Shown here: piece by piece, positions 10,536 through 23,647 of the stretch
Numbering within the stretch: the first letter of the stretch is position 1
Layout of the letters: each line of letters opens with the position of its first letter
Source: Paraspadella gotoi
Lineage: Eukaryota; Chaetognatha
Assembly (NCBI GenBank): GCA_051294375.1
Contig: CM119265.1
Coordinates: 20,556,221 to 20,620,220, forward strand
Reading direction: 5' to 3'
Length of the DNA: 64,000 nt
Made by a program: the position numbers and the translations under genes
The notes under the pieces: model-generated
The model's input: only the letters and a program-made list of their open reading frames with translations
The model's database searches: none
What the model was told of the DNA's origin: nothing

Positions 10536-12748
10536 TCTGTCGCTCCGCCTCACCCACTTTAAATGCATATGGCGAACCGTGCGGCCTCGCGCGATTTCGA
10601 AATCCCCAACTCCTTACTGCAAAAATCAGTTTTTCGCGCGGGATCGAAAAATCTCGCACGATAGAGATGGAGATGGATTGAAAAAGTGTTTCGGAAGAGA
10701 GAGGCAGAGAGAGAGAGAGGAGAAGAGAGAGAGAGAGATGAAGAGAAGAGAGAGAGGAGAGAGAGAGAGAGAAGAGAGGAGAAAAGGATCGACAAATTAG
10801 ACCCAGTTTCACGTAGTTATATATCAGAAATATTCCGGATGGGATTCTTATTTAACGTTTTTTAACTTTCTCTGTGTTTATTTTTAGGTTTCCTATCCTA
10901 CTAGACCAAATATGCCTAGTGTAAATATCCTACTACAAATGACAATATGAACGTTTTTATTTTTATTCTTATCTTTTCTTTCTTTCTTTCTTCTTTCTTT
11001 CTTTCTTGTTCTTCATTTCTTTCTTTCTTCTTTCTTTCTTCTTTCTTTAACTTACTTTCTTTCTTTCTTCTTCTTTCTTACTTTCTATTCAATCTCCCTT
11101 TTTCCTTCTTCTTCTTAATTTCTCCCTTTTCACGAATACGCAGTACTGAATAAGTATTTTCGCTGTCGAATCACTACTACCGAATTTCACCACCGATAAA
11201 TCTGAAAACATTAATTCTATGCGAATTTGCTTGATTACTTATTCTCGTGGACGTAAAAAACAAGAATACTAACGGTCAGAAGCGAAATGGAGTGAAGTTT
11301 TAGCGCAGGTTGATGCTAGCGGGAAATCAAGAAACTATCACCCAATAACAGGAGATGAAAAAAAGAACCAAACAGGTAAGGTAGAAATGAGACGTGCAGC
11401 GCAGAGAAGTGTTAGACAAATTGTGCGAAAACAAAAGTACGTGAAGTCTTCACCTTTATGTTAAATATGGTCTGTTTCTATGTCGACAAATTGGACAGAA
11501 ACGAAACCATCAATCACTTATTAATTCAATTTTTTTGAAATTTTGTCCTTGATCATGATCTGTGATCGTTAGCTTGTTCTGTTAAGATCTATCGATTTCT
11601 TTGTTCGCTCGAATAAAAAAAAAAAGAAATCAGATCTATACGATTGATCTACTTAGCGAAAAAAGAATCTCTCTACCCATCTCTCATACTCTCACATCTC
11701 TCTACTCTACTCATCTTCTCTCTCTCTTCTCGTCTCTACTCTCTCTCTCTCTCTTCTCTACTATCTCTTCCCTCTCTCTTGCTCTTCATACTCTCTACCG
11801 GCCACACGAGGATACAATGCTTCGGGTCCAAAGTGAAAGCCATATTAAACGAAATAAGAGAACAAACCTGACAGCTGATTTAAAACAATCTATCTATTAT
11901 CTATTCTTACGAGGACAGCGAATCACTTGAAATCAGAACCGCAAGGGCGAATATAAACTTTATCGATTTCGGGGGGAAATCGACCGTCACAAGTTCTCAC
12001 ATTTTATAACCGAAGTTGCAATCGGTTAACCTTCCCGCCGTCGAGGTCTGTTTACGAAAACAAAACAAAAAAATGGGGGAAAAAAAGAAAGAAAAGAAAA
12101 AAGAAACGCGGGAGAAGATTTTCACCGAGTCTCTATTTTTCATCTTTTCTGCGAAAAAGTTGTCTCCATGGTGTTGCCTCCTCCTCCTCCTTTGCCTTTC
12201 CTCCTCCTCCTCCTCCTCCTCCTCCTCCTCCTCTTTGCCTACCAACTCCAGAAAACTCGTCAGACTTTGTCAAGGTCGATTTGCAAATGGGACAATCTGG
12301 AAAGAGCCGCGGAACAAAGATTGGGGCAAAGAGGGAGGAAAGGAAAGAAGGAGAAAAAAAAAGGGAGAAATATGGGTGGAGGAAAAAAAGAAGGAAAGGC
12401 GTTGGAAAGGAAAAGGAAAAGGGAAAATCAGATGGAAAGGAAGTCGGAGGGAAAAATTGAGAAAATGAAGAGGAAAAAAGGAAAAAAAAAATTGTATCCG
12501 CGGAAGCAACGATACGCGAAAATGATATGAGGAAAGTAAACAGAAAAGGGTGAGAACGTTCACGGCGAAAGCAGAGGTAAGTTTCAGTTTTCGATCAAAC
12601 GTCGGCGACGTAAATTCTAAACTCACCTAAAGTGAAACTTTAAGTCTCGATAGGAAATAGATCTCCCGAATTACATTATCATAAAAAAGCCGTTACAAAG
12701 CAAAACAGAAACTGTTCGAGTCGAAGGAAAAGATTAAGAGTTTGTGTT
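10536..12748. other. Non-coding region with GA, CT, TTTC and CTC tracts
   Basis: (GA)n near 10690-10790, TTTC-rich 10974-11095, CT-rich 11665-11795, (CTC)n at 12178-12233. Intervening sequence near 10800-11600 is ordinary AT-rich DNA with no recognised gene. Confidence 0.65.
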
Positions 12749-12751
12749 GTG

Positions 12752-12832
<81 letters not shown>
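12752..12832 (+). repeat. (GA)40 microsatellite
   Basis: About 80 bp of uninterrupted GA, a likely polymorphic locus. Confidence 0.97.
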
Positions 12833-12837
<5 letters not shown>

Positions 12838-13072
12838 TTTAGTCAATCCATCAATTCGCTATGGCGTGGAAGATTTATCATATATCAATTGCACCTTTTC
12901 TGCTTGGATCCTCAAATTGTGCGTATTTAAATTTAGAATACATAACAAATAAAGGGAACAAGACCGAGTGAAGATATACTATACTGTACCAGAAATATTC
13001 ATTCTTACTATTATTACTATCGATCATGGAAGACTTTGGCAGACAAAAAAAAAACATTCTCAAAAACGTCAA

Positions 13073-13083
13073 CTTCGTCGTTA

Positions 13084-13125
<42 letters not shown>

Positions 13126-13130
13126 GTTTC
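13073..13130 (+). repeat. (GTC)n trinucleotide array
   Basis: Pure GTC/CGT array; complementary to the GAC array starting at 13247. Confidence 0.95.
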
Positions 13131-13246
13131 GTCTTCGTTATTGTCATCGACCCTTTTTATCTTTTTTTTCTTCGTCTCAAAGAAGAAAGCTCCGGCGAAG
13201 ATTCGTTTTAAAAAGTCCCGCAATAAAAACTTGATTAGTTTCATTT

Positions 13247-13545
13247 GACGCCGACGACGACGACGACGATGACGATGACGACGATGACGACGAACGCTAC
13301 TATTACGACTACAAAGAAGAAAATGGATAAAACGACGAAGGCGATGATAACGACGAAGAATGTAAGGATAACAAAAAATGACGGGAGACAACTAGAAAAC
13401 GATAAGACGATGACAAAGACGATAACTACATAGAGGACGCTGGCAATTTAACTACAAGAAAGCCGGCAATAACGACAACGATGACGATGAGGACGACGAT
13501 AACTACAAAGACTCTAAATACGACGATGATGACGATGACAATGTG
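13247..13545 (+). repeat. GAC/GAT degenerate trinucleotide array
   Basis: GAC, GAT and GAA triplets over about 300 bp; one frame reads poly-Asp then YYYDYKEENG before a stop, so it is not an intact coding region. Confidence 0.85.
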
Positions 13546-13776
13546 TAAGAGATAGATTCTGAGAATAATACTAAATGAGATTGAGATTTCATCAATCTCA
13601 TTTGCATATAGTAGTAAGTCCTATTGTTTTTTGTACTGTATTATTTTTTGATTTTACACTGCTTTTCTATATTGTTTAGTAGTTTAATTGATTCATAGAT
13701 AACTTTGTGATAATTTGATAGTATAATTATGTTATTAATGATTGAGAAATAAAGGTAACTACCATTTAAAAAAAAA
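13546..13776 (+). mobile_element. Possible polyadenylated retroposed insertion
   Basis: AT-rich 230 bp interrupting GAC/GAT-rich sequence. It ends AATAAA (13748-13753), 14 bp, then nine A (13768-13776). It also holds a perfect 10-bp hairpin (13575-13584 with 13592-13601). A related 50-bp sequence flanks it on both sides (13436-13485 and 13777-13827), so a tandem duplication is an alternative. Confidence 0.35.
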
Positions 13777-14913
13777 GACGCAATGGCAATTTAACTATAA
13801 ACTATATAGAAAGCAATAACGACAATGAAAACGTCGATGAGGATAAGTACGACGACAATAACTACAAAGACTACAATGCGATAGCACCCTACAAAGGCTA
13901 CTAGGAAGACGACGACGACGAAGAGAACGACGACGACGACGACGACGACGACGTTAAGAACGGAAGTGCGATTAAATGGTTGAGTTGAAACGAGTTGATG
14001 GAGAAAAAAAAAGGAGTTGGAAAGGGAAGGAGCGAGTGAGGTGGGTAGGTGATTGAGTGAGATGGGTAGGTGATCGAGAGAGGACCGGGTGAGGTGGGTG
14101 GATGATTTATTGAGGCGTAGGTAAGGTGGGTGGGTGATAAAGAAAAAAGAGAGTGGCGAGGGTTTGGGATAAGTGGTAAGTGGTAAGTGTTAAGTAATTT
14201 GGGTTGCCTGATGAAAATCTTAAGTGAGTAAAGACCAAAGGCGGTTGAGTGATTAAGCGAAAAGCTGGAGTTTTAACTTAAGAGAGTTGATTAGTTGGAG
14301 AAGTGGAGGGGATTTTCGAATCAGTTTTAATTAACAGAAATGATAGTAATATATTTTTTAGAGATACAAAGTTCTATATTTTATATATATATGAAGTTTC
14401 AACCTAAAATTAGACGACCGAATCCGAGTACGACGAAGAAACCAGAGGCGATTAAATCTGATTGGATCTCTCTCTCTCTCTCTCCTCTCTCTATCTCTCT
14501 CTCTCCCTCTCTCTCTCCTCTGACCTCTCTCCTCTCTCTCTTCTATCTCCTCTTCTCTCTTCTCCTCTCTCTGAGGAACGTAGAACTCACATCTCCATCG
14601 TCAGAGAAACCAAAAACGATTTTATTTTTATTTTTCCGATTGAATTCGTCTCCTTCTCTCCCTCTTTTTCTACGTCTCCTTCTCATCTTCTCTCTTTTTC
14701 TACTCATTTTCTTTTTATTTCTTCTTCTTTTTCTCTTTTACTTCAACTTCTTCTTCCCTCTATTCATTCCCGTTCGCCTCCTTTAATCACCACGACAGCA
14801 CAAATAAAACCGAACTCTGTGAAACTAGTTTAGTTTCGTTCCGAATTTCCTAGTTTTTTGGTGATTTAGCAAAAGGGAAGAAAATTAAGACCGCGACTTC
14901 TTTACTGTGCCTT

Positions 14914-14969
<56 letters not shown>

Positions 14970-15806
14970 AGTTTTGGTCCCTTTTCAATTTGTTCAATCG
15001 CCGGTCTCCTTCGGTTTCGACATCAGAAATTAACCCAAAGAGTTTTTATGCCCTCCGTCAAAATAAAGATAAGAAAGAAGCCGTGATAGAGAGAGGAAAG
15101 GCGAGAGAGAGAGAGGGAGAGAGAGAGAGAGGGAGAGAGAGACAGGGAGAGAGAGAGAGGGAGAGAGAGAGAGAGAAAGCTGAAAGAAAGGATGAGACGA
15201 TCAATAGCAAATGAAAGGAAAAAAAGATAGAAAGTTAATGGAGAGAAAGAGACTTTGAAAAAAGATAGAAAGTTAATGGAGAGAAAGAGAATTTGAAATT
15301 ACATTGCAGAGTTTTAGTAGATTTGTTCAGAATGTGAGAATATCTCTAAATTTACTAACTGAAAAAAAAAAACATAAGAAGAAAAGAGATTTAAATATAA
15401 AGTAATAAAGAATAAAAAAGAAAGAAAGAAAGAAAAAGAGAAATAAAAAAACAGAAAGCAATATAGAAGAAAAGAAAGACATAAAGAAAAAAAGAATTCT
15501 GTAAAGTAAAGAAGGATAGAAAGAAAGAAGAAAGATAGAAAGACGGAGCCAATGAATCGGTTTTCGCCCGGGGATTTGTTTCCCCCTTTTTTTCTCTCTC
15601 CTTTTCGCCACTGATTCTGTTTGGAGCCACAAAATTTGGTTGAAACCGAAATAAAATTAAGTTTTTCTTTTTCCTCCCTTAATTTCGTTGCGACATAAAA
15701 GTTTCCCTTAAAAAACGAATAACGGTCGATGCGGTGAAGAAAAAAGGCAACATTCTCCGTCAACGGAACCGATGAGTTTTTTTTAATAAGAATCCTACTT
15801 TCTTTC

Positions 15807-15845
<39 letters not shown>
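13777..15845. other. Non-coding region with GAC, CT and GA repeats
   Basis: GAC-rich to about 13955, GGTGGGTGA-like degenerate repeats 14035-14150, CT-rich 14466-14580, (CT)n 14918-14967, (GA)n 15088-15177, a 38-bp tandem duplication at 15220-15295, (CT)n 15812-15845. No gene recognised. Confidence 0.7.
15220..15295 (+). repeat. 38-bp tandem duplication
   Basis: Two near-identical copies of a unit containing AAGATAGAAAGTTAATGGAG and a GAGAAAGAGA tail. Confidence 0.9.
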
Positions 15846-16035
15846 NNNNNNNNNNNNNNNNNNNNNNNNNNNNNNNNNNNNNNNNNNNNNNNNNNNNNNN
15901 NNNNNNNNNNNNNNNNNNNNNNNNNNNNNNNNNNNNNNNNNNNNNNNNNNNNNNNNNNNNNNNNNNNNNNNNNNNNNNNNNNNNNNNNNNNNNNNNNNNN
16001 NNNNNNNNNNNNNNNNNNNNNNNNNNNNNNNNNNN
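15846..16035. other. Assembly gap (N)
   Basis: 190 N preceded by (CT)n. Confidence 0.95.
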
Positions 16036-16154
16036 TCGCCGTCCCAGAAATTCTGGTAATTAACGCAAAAGAAGATCTAATGAATGGAAACCCCACATAT
16101 TCATGAGACTGTTAGGCTTCCTTCATTGGCAGAAACAGTGCGCGGGCAAATAAA

Positions 16155-16204
<50 letters not shown>

Positions 16205-16289
16205 ATAAAAAGATTGAAGTCAATTGGGAACTGTTCTGTTTTCGTAATAGGGTGATTCAGCAAATTTCTTTCTTCCTTTCATTCCCCTT

Positions 16290-16321
<32 letters not shown>

Positions 16322-16739
16322 NNNNNNNNNNNNNNNNNNNNNNNNNNNNNNNNNNNNNNNNNNNNNNNNNNNNNNNNNNNNNNNNNNNNNNNNNNNNNNN
16401 NNNNNNNNNNNNNNNNNNNNNNNNNNNNNNNNNNNNNNNNNNNNNNNNNNNNNNNNNNNNNNNNNNNNNNNNNNNNNNNNNNNNNNNNNNNNNNNNNNNN
16501 NNNNNNNNNCCGCCGTGTCCGCGCCGCGCGTGGAAGTCGCTAGATGGCGTCTATGGTTGAGGCTTTAATTAGTTTCGTTACTTTTTTCTTCTTTTTTTCT
16601 TTTTTTTTTATTTTCTCGCGTCTTTTATGGTTTTTTTCACTTTTTTCTTTCACTTTCTCTTCTTCGACTTAGAATTTCGTTTCTTCGTTTCCACCGGCTT
16701 TTCTTCCCTTCATTCATTACCACCTTTATTTTCTTTCAC

Positions 16740-16839
16740 CTTTCCTTCTTTCTTTCTATCTTTCTTTCTTTCTTTCTTTTTTTTCTTTCTTTCCTTCTTT
16801 CTTTTTTTCTTTTTTTCTTTTTTTCTTTTTTTCTTTTTT

Positions 16840-16895
<56 letters not shown>
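16740..16895 (+). repeat. (TTTC)n microsatellite
   Basis: Long TTTC array with T-rich interruptions. Confidence 0.95.
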
Positions 16896-18274
16896 TTTTT
16901 CTATTCTATTCCAATTTCTACCTCCCTATTCTCCCTATTCTCCCTATTCTCTTTTCACCTNNNNNNNNNNNNNNNNNNNNNNNNNNNNNNNNNNNNNNNN
17001 NNNNNNNNNNNNNNNNNNNNNNNNNNNNNNNNNNNNNNNNNNNNNNNNNNNNNNNNNNNNNNNNNNNNNNNNNNNNNNNNNNNNNNNNNNNNNNNNNNNN
17101 NNNNNNNNNNNNNNNNNNNNNNNNNNNNNNNNNNNNNNNNNNNNNNNNNNNNNNNNNNNNNNNNNNNNNNNNNTCTCTCTCTCTCTCTCTGCCTCGGTTG
17201 TCACCTGCCAAAGTAATGACTCCCGTTTCATTGTTACGCGCAGACGCAACTTTTTTGCCACCACCACTAATAGCTTGTCACAAACGTGGAGAGTCAAAAC
17301 CACATTTTGTCATTCGCAAACCACAACTTTCTCGTCGCGACCACATCTCCGCCCACTTGATTGCAAAACGAGCGGGTTGTGAAAACCCGAGTGAGACGAG
17401 TGGGGAAAATCGAGCAGGATGCTGGGTCAGATCGGGTTGTTAGATGATTGGATGGGTTCGACACCGAACCGGGTCGGGCGGGTGGGGAGGTTTCGTTGTT
17501 CTTTCATCCAGAATCTGACCCCAAAAAGACTTTTTACGTTTCGCCTTCATTGTGAGTCTCGTTGACCCGAGGAGGAGGAGGAGGAGGAGGAGGAGGGGAA
17601 TCTGGTGTGAGGATCTCATCCTAATTCACTCGTTTTCACTTTGGATCATTTTGATTTTCTCACGTTCAGGTTGTGATTCAAATTTATCCAGAGATTTTTA
17701 ATATTCGTCACGTTTCTCTTTTTGTTATTTTAACTAAAAATGGTTTATTCTTTTTTTTTTTTTGATGCCCTTTATCATGATTCATTACTTTTCTACTGGA
17801 TTTTCTGACCTTTGTACTCGTTAAAAAAGCTGTATCTTCTGAAATGAACATTGAACTTTTCAAAATTCTATTAAGGGCAAAAAAAAGTGAGGACAGCTAA
17901 TAGACGGCGAACAAAAAAATCAAAGGAGAGAGTGAAACGGAAAGAAGGCGAGCGAGCGGGGAGCTTTCTCGTAAACACGAACGGGCGCTCGCCCAACTGT
18001 TTCCGGTAATGTTCTCGTATCCCGACTCGAATTCCTTTTCTTCTCCGTTCCTCCCTTTTCTTCCCTTTCCACTCCTTTCCTTTCCTCTCCTCTCCTTCCT
18101 CCTCTTCGTTCACCCTTCGACCCTTTCGACAAAAACGTTTCTATGAGGTCAGAGCCCATAGAAAAAAGGGAACAATTGCCACCAAATAAGGACATCCCTT
18201 CCAACGGAAGTCTGGCAGCCGATCGGGATTATATCGGCGGAGTATGGTGACGGTGGGCGATGTGCTTTCAGAAA

Positions 18275-18275
18275 A

Positions 18276-18365
<90 letters not shown>

Positions 18366-18372
18366 ACAGAGA
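18275..18372 (+). repeat. (GA)n microsatellite
   Basis: Interrupted GA array. Confidence 0.95.
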
Positions 18373-19415
18373 GAGAGAGACGCCAAATAGGGTCAAAGAC
18401 GCGCAACAAGGTCGGTCGCGAGATGAAATCAATGACGCCAACTCCCCGTTTTTATTTTCTCGATGACCGAAGGATCACGTGACTTGTGATGCCTCAATGG
18501 TGATGCAAAATTCGATTTTGATGCTCTATTCAAATATCGATGACAGCAAATGTAACAAAAATTCTTCTCCGATTTATTTTATGAATGCTAAACTTTGACT
18601 TTCATTTTCAATTTCGCTTACATATGTTTTTCCTTCCGATTTGATTTAATTTCGATATTGCATTGTAATTATGTAAAAATAACTTATGCCGTGAATAAAT
18701 TAACCCGAGAATAATCAATCATTATTTTTTTTCCCTTTCCATTTCCTTCTTTTCGCCTTCGCCCACGATCTTCACGAAACAGGTAAGAATACAATTACTC
18801 ATTCATTGGGTTTTAAGGGTTAATTGGGAAATAGTCGTCTTAAAGAGAGAAACAGAGAGTGAGGTACAAAAAGCGAGAGAAACAAGTTTGATCAGTCAAA
18901 ACTATTTCGAAATCAAAAAGACCACGCCCGAGCGTTTCCGTTTTACGTGACTCTAAACCGCGTGAGTCTAGATTCGCACCGACCATTATTATTCACTGGT
19001 TAGTTTAATTTTAGTTCCCTATTAGTCACTAGTTTTCCTACATTATTCCTACATTTCTCTATTTTTAAAATTTCGTGCCTCGCCTCACTTTTAACCTTCA
19101 AAACGAAAGAGGCAATTATCCCTCCTATCGATTGACTACCGCTTAAACTTTCGCGCCCAAAAAATAACCAGTTGACGACAACCAATTTGTTGAGGATTTC
19201 CTGAAATTTCCAAATTCCCCACGTGGAAAATGATTCTTTATTTTCCACACCCCGAAGTCCACACCCCGAACCCGTTTGGAACGATTGATGAGAAAAGATC
19301 AGATGCCCAATTCGAAATTTCAATTTTGCGGTGAGTTTTTTTTAGTTTTTTTTTTTAACTTTTCGTCGCATCCATCTCTGTCCGCGGGTCTTGCCAATCC
19401 CTTTTTCCGGTGCGC

Positions 19416-19694
19416 TATCCTCTCTCTCTCATCTCTCTCTCACTCTTTCTCTCATCATCTGCACTCTTCTCTTCTCTCTCTCTCTACTCTCTCCATCTCT
19501 CTCTCTTCTCTCTTATTTTCTCTCTTTCTCTCCTAATGGCGTTGCCAAAAGGAGATATAAAAGATAGCAAATTAATGTTAGATTTTTTTTTTTTATTTCT
19601 TCTTCGTAATTTACTTTAGCATTAGATGCTTAAGACGCAAACTAAGATGAATACTTCTTTCCTCATGCTGTTCTTTTTCGAATCGAGGTCTCTG

Positions 19695-19773
<79 letters not shown>

Positions 19774-19803
19774 CTCATCTCTATTCTCTCGTCCTCTCTC
19801 ATG

Positions 19804-19848
<45 letters not shown>

Positions 19849-20526
19849 GAAGGCCCAGCTGTTTTGCCTCTTTGTTGAACGCTGGGAATGGCCCCTCTCA
19901 CAACTCCANNNNNNNNNNNNNNNNNNNNNNNNNNNNNNNNNNNNNNNNNNNNNNNNNNNNNNNNNNNNNNNNNNNNNNNNNNNNNNNNNNNNNNNNNNNN
20001 NNNNNNNNNNNNNNNNNNNNNNNNNNNNNNNNNNNNNNNNNNNNNNNNNNNNNNNNNNNNNNNNNNNNNNNNNNNNNNNNNNNNNNNNNNNNNNNNNNNN
20101 NNNNNNNNNNNNNNNNNNNNNNNNNNNNTGCCCAACCACAAGATTTGCCCCATTAACGCAGTCTTCCTCTCCTCGTCTCTGCTCTCACTTTCTCTATCCG
20201 GTTTCTCTCTCTTCTCTCACATCTCTCTCTCTCTGCCTCTCTCTCCGTCTCTCATCTCTTCTCTCTCTCTCCTCCAATCTTTTCTCTCTCTCTCTCTCTT
20301 TCTCTCTTTCCTTTTCCATTTTTCTTTTCCTTTCCCATTTTCTCTTTCCTTTCCCCCCCCTGTCCCCCCTCAATTTTTTATTTCTTTTCTTTTTTTCTTT
20401 TTTTGCGTCGACCTTTTTATCTCATTTGAATCATTTTCGGGTTTCGTCACCCAAAATAGGGTCTGGGCCAACGCCACTGCGCCGCCGACGGCGCTCTCCA
20501 AAATAAAGAAATTCGCAAATTCTCCT

Positions 20527-20577
<51 letters not shown>

Positions 20578-21433
20578 ATCTCTCTCTCTTCTCTCTCTCT
20601 CTCTCTCTCGTCTCTCAGTAAATTGTTTTTTTTTTCCCAAAAGGAAAAAAATCGATTGTAAACTGATTAAATCCAAATGATATCGGTTTAAATATATTTG
20701 TTTAGTTAATATATAAAGTTACTTTCTCGAATAAATGCTTCGAATAAAAAAAAAAAAAACAGTTCGAATCACTGGCATTTTAATCCGGAGCCTCGTTTGA
20801 TTTATTTTTCGGTCTCCGACGACGCCAACGACGACGACGAGGCTAATGGCGCCCTCCATCGGCGGCGATTGACTGCGAAAAAAAGGTTTATCATTCACTT
20901 TGGAGGAGAAAGGAGGAGATGGATGTAGTGACGGATCTAAATGGGATTGTCTGTCTGTCCGTCGTTGAAAATATGAGACAGATGGAAAAAAGTCACGTGG
21001 GTTATTCACTCGGCTCTCAGCGAATTTAAAAGTTCGTAGGAGTTGTGAAGATTTTATTTTATTAGCGTAAAATACAAAAAGAGAAACAAGCAATACAATA
21101 AAGACCGATGAATGATAATTCACCGAGAATGCATCAATCATTCATGAGCTCTATTTCAACGACATTTTCCATTTCATATCAAATTGCCTTCACTACCTCG
21201 ACTCGCGAATCGCGTTTCCATCTTCTCAATTGCAATTTTAATTTATTTCTGTTCCAATTTTGAAACTTCTTTCCCTTTCTTTCAATTTTTCTTTATCTCC
21301 TACCTCCCTCCCCCTTCCTCCCCTCTTCTCCCCCATCCCTTCCTCTCCTCCCCCCCACTTCCTCAAAATCTACTCGTTTTCTGGCTTAGACAGTGATTCT
21401 GCTGCGAATTGCGGCAAATTGCTTCTCTCGCGA

Positions 21434-21435
<2 letters not shown>
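19416..21435. other. CT-rich non-coding region
   Basis: CT arrays at 19416-19535, 19690-19845, 20195-20310 and 20528-20612, gap 19909-20128, then AT-rich sequence. No gene recognised. Confidence 0.7.

Positions 21436-21513
<78 letters not shown>
21436..21513 (+). repeat. (GA)n microsatellite
   Basis: About 78 bp of pure GA, followed by GC-rich sequence with several ATGs. Confidence 0.95.
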
Positions 21514-21515
<2 letters not shown>

Positions 21516-21618
21516 GGGCGCGGCCCATATCGCGACAATGGCGCCAATCGTGGCACCATGAGCTCCATGAACTCTTCGTCTCAGTCGCAAGGTCGACGCC
21601 GATGGATTATATAGAGAC

Positions 21619-21674
21619 GGGGCCGACAAGGGCCGACAGGGAGCCGACAGGGAGCCGACAGGGGCCGACGGGGA
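21619..21674 (+). repeat. 10-11 bp minisatellite (GGGAGCCGACA)
   Basis: Five units of GGG(A)GCCGACA in GC-rich sequence just after a TATATAG. Confidence 0.9.
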
Positions 21675-22340
21675 GATTGCTCGCACTTACGATCGCCTTT
21701 GTCGTCTATTGTACAAACACGCCGCTGGTAAAGAGGGTCGCCTTACATGGCGACTTTCAAGATTGCGAGAGCGAGTCTTGTAATATGGAACGCAATTTGT
21801 TGGTTGGAAAAAGCTTTTGCCATTTTAATGATGGAAATAGCAGGCCAATACAATTATCTTTTTGATTTCTAAAAATGAATATACTAAATTCTCGACGTAC
21901 AAAATTATATATACGCATTTATATTTATTCTATATACAAATAACTATTATCGCCAAAACTGTGACTCGTGATTACAATCGCGAAGTGGCTTAACTCCGAG
22001 ATTCCCTTAATCGGCGAGAATCATAAATGTCATCGTCGTTGTCGTCGTCGTCGTCGTCATAAAATAGGAATCTTCGTCTTGATTTGCTTAACAAATTCGA
22101 AGATTCAAACGATGATAGGAGTAAATCTTAATCAGAGAGTTCCGTGAGTTATCATCTCGGACGCGACGTAATCACTTTATATCAATAAAAACAAGATGCT
22201 TTCATGAAAAGTTTTTCTTTTCAAATTATCATCCTGCTATTCGCATCACCGGGATGCTTTCTTTTAATCACCGACTTACTCTTTTCAAAAATCTTTTTTT
22301 TTTTCAACCTGCTGTTTACATCACCTTTGTGCTTTTTTGA
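21675..22340. other. Non-coding stretch, nothing recognised
   Basis: AT-rich with a (GTC)n at 22033-22059. Confidence 0.6.
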
Positions 22341-22438
22341 ATCTCCAGCCTGCTCTATCACTCACCATCTTGCTTTATCAATCTCCAGCCTGCTCTATCA
22401 ATCACCATCTTGCTTTATCAATCTCCAGCCTGCTCTTT
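22341..22438 (+). repeat. 40-bp minisatellite of two 20-bp half units
   Basis: ATCTCCAGCCTGCTCTATCA and the related ATCACCATCTTGCTTTATCA alternate: two full 40-bp units (22341-22380, 22381-22420) and a partial third. Diverged units appear upstream to about 22220. Confidence 0.92.
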
Positions 22439-22514
22439 AAACCCCTCCTTTGCCGACGTCAAGATTTCACCTCAAAAATCGACGAAACTCGAATTCTCTC
22501 CTTTTTTTGGGTCT

Positions 22515-23107
22515 NNNNNNNNNNNNNNNNNNNNNNNNNNNNNNNNNNNNNNNNNNNNNNNNNNNNNNNNNNNNNNNNNNNNNNNNNNNNNNNNNNNNNN
22601 NNNNNNNNNNNNNNNNNNNNNNNNNNNNNNNNNNNNNNNNNNNNNNNNNNNNNNNNNNNNNNNNNNNNNNNNNNNNNNNNNNNNNNNNNNNNNNNNNNNN
22701 NNNNNNNNNNNNNNNNNNNNNNNNNNNNNNNNNNNNNNNNNNNNNNNNNNNNNNNNNNNNNNNNNNNNNNNNNNNNNNNNNNNNNNNNNNNNNNNNNNNN
22801 NNNNNNNNNNNNNNNNNNNNNNNNNNNNNNNNNNNNNNNNNNNNNNNNGAGGAATAAAGACTTAACGCTTTTCGAGAAGCCTTTTCTTCCATCACCGATA
22901 TAACTGATGCCACTATTTAATATCGGGTGAGAGTGAGNNNNNNNNNNNNNNNNNNNNNNNNNNNNNNNNNNNNNNNNNNNNNNNNNNNNNNNNNNNNNNN
23001 NNNNNNNNNNNNNNNNNNNNNNNNNNNNNNNNNNNNNNNNNNNNNNNNNNNNNNNNNNNNNNNNNNNNNNNNNNNNNNNNNNNNNNNNNNNNNNNNNNNN
23101 NNNNNNN

Positions 23108-23141
<34 letters not shown>

Positions 23142-23647
23142 CTTTGCTTCGCGGATTCCATTACAGATTGTCACAAAGACGCTTTGCAAAAGACTCATGA
23201 TCAGATGGAATATAAGAGAAAAAAATAAAAAGAAAGAAAGAGAAAGCGAGAAAAAAACTGGAATATTTCCGAATATTCATGCGCTCAATTGTACATTCAG
23301 AGCTCGGCGACACAAGGTCTTCTTTCTGCAAAGCCATCATCCATTCAATGTCGTTTGACGAAGCAAAAGCCAAGACGATCCATCCTTCAGTTCGCGACAA
23401 ATGACACATGGACTTTGCAAATGTAGCGATTTCTTGATTTCCGCCTTCCTTATTGAGAGTCTCTCTCTCNNNNNNNNNNNNNNNNNNNNNNNNNNNNNNN
23501 NNNNNNNNNNNNNNNNNNNNNNNNNNNNNNNNNNNNNNNNNNNNNNNNNNNNNNNNNNNNNNNNNNNNNNNNNNNNNNNNNNNNNNNNNNNNNNNNNNNN
23601 NNNNNNNNNNNNNNNNNNNNNNNNNNNNNNNNNNNNNNNNNNNNNNN
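22515..23647. other. Three assembly gaps with short sequence between
   Basis: N at 22515-22848, 22938-23107 and 23470-23647; the last two touch GA or CT arrays. Intervening sequence shows no gene. Confidence 0.9.

Larger units (their letters stand above)
16036..19415. other. Non-coding region with gaps and simple repeats
   Basis: (GAC)n 16158-16203; gaps 16322-16509 and 16961-17173, each touching CT sequence; TTTC array 16740-16895; (GGA)n about 17571-17595; (GA)n 18275-18372. Between 18470 and 19320 is unremarkable AT-rich sequence with no recognised gene. Confidence 0.65.

Noticed and set aside
12016-12530. Lys/Glu-rich and Leu/Pro-rich frames
   Set aside because: They are translations of (CTC)n and purine-rich simple sequence, open on several frames and both strands.
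13017-13391. Minus-strand frame with poly-Asp and poly-Arg
   Set aside because: Produced by GTC/GAC arrays; no signature outside the repeats.
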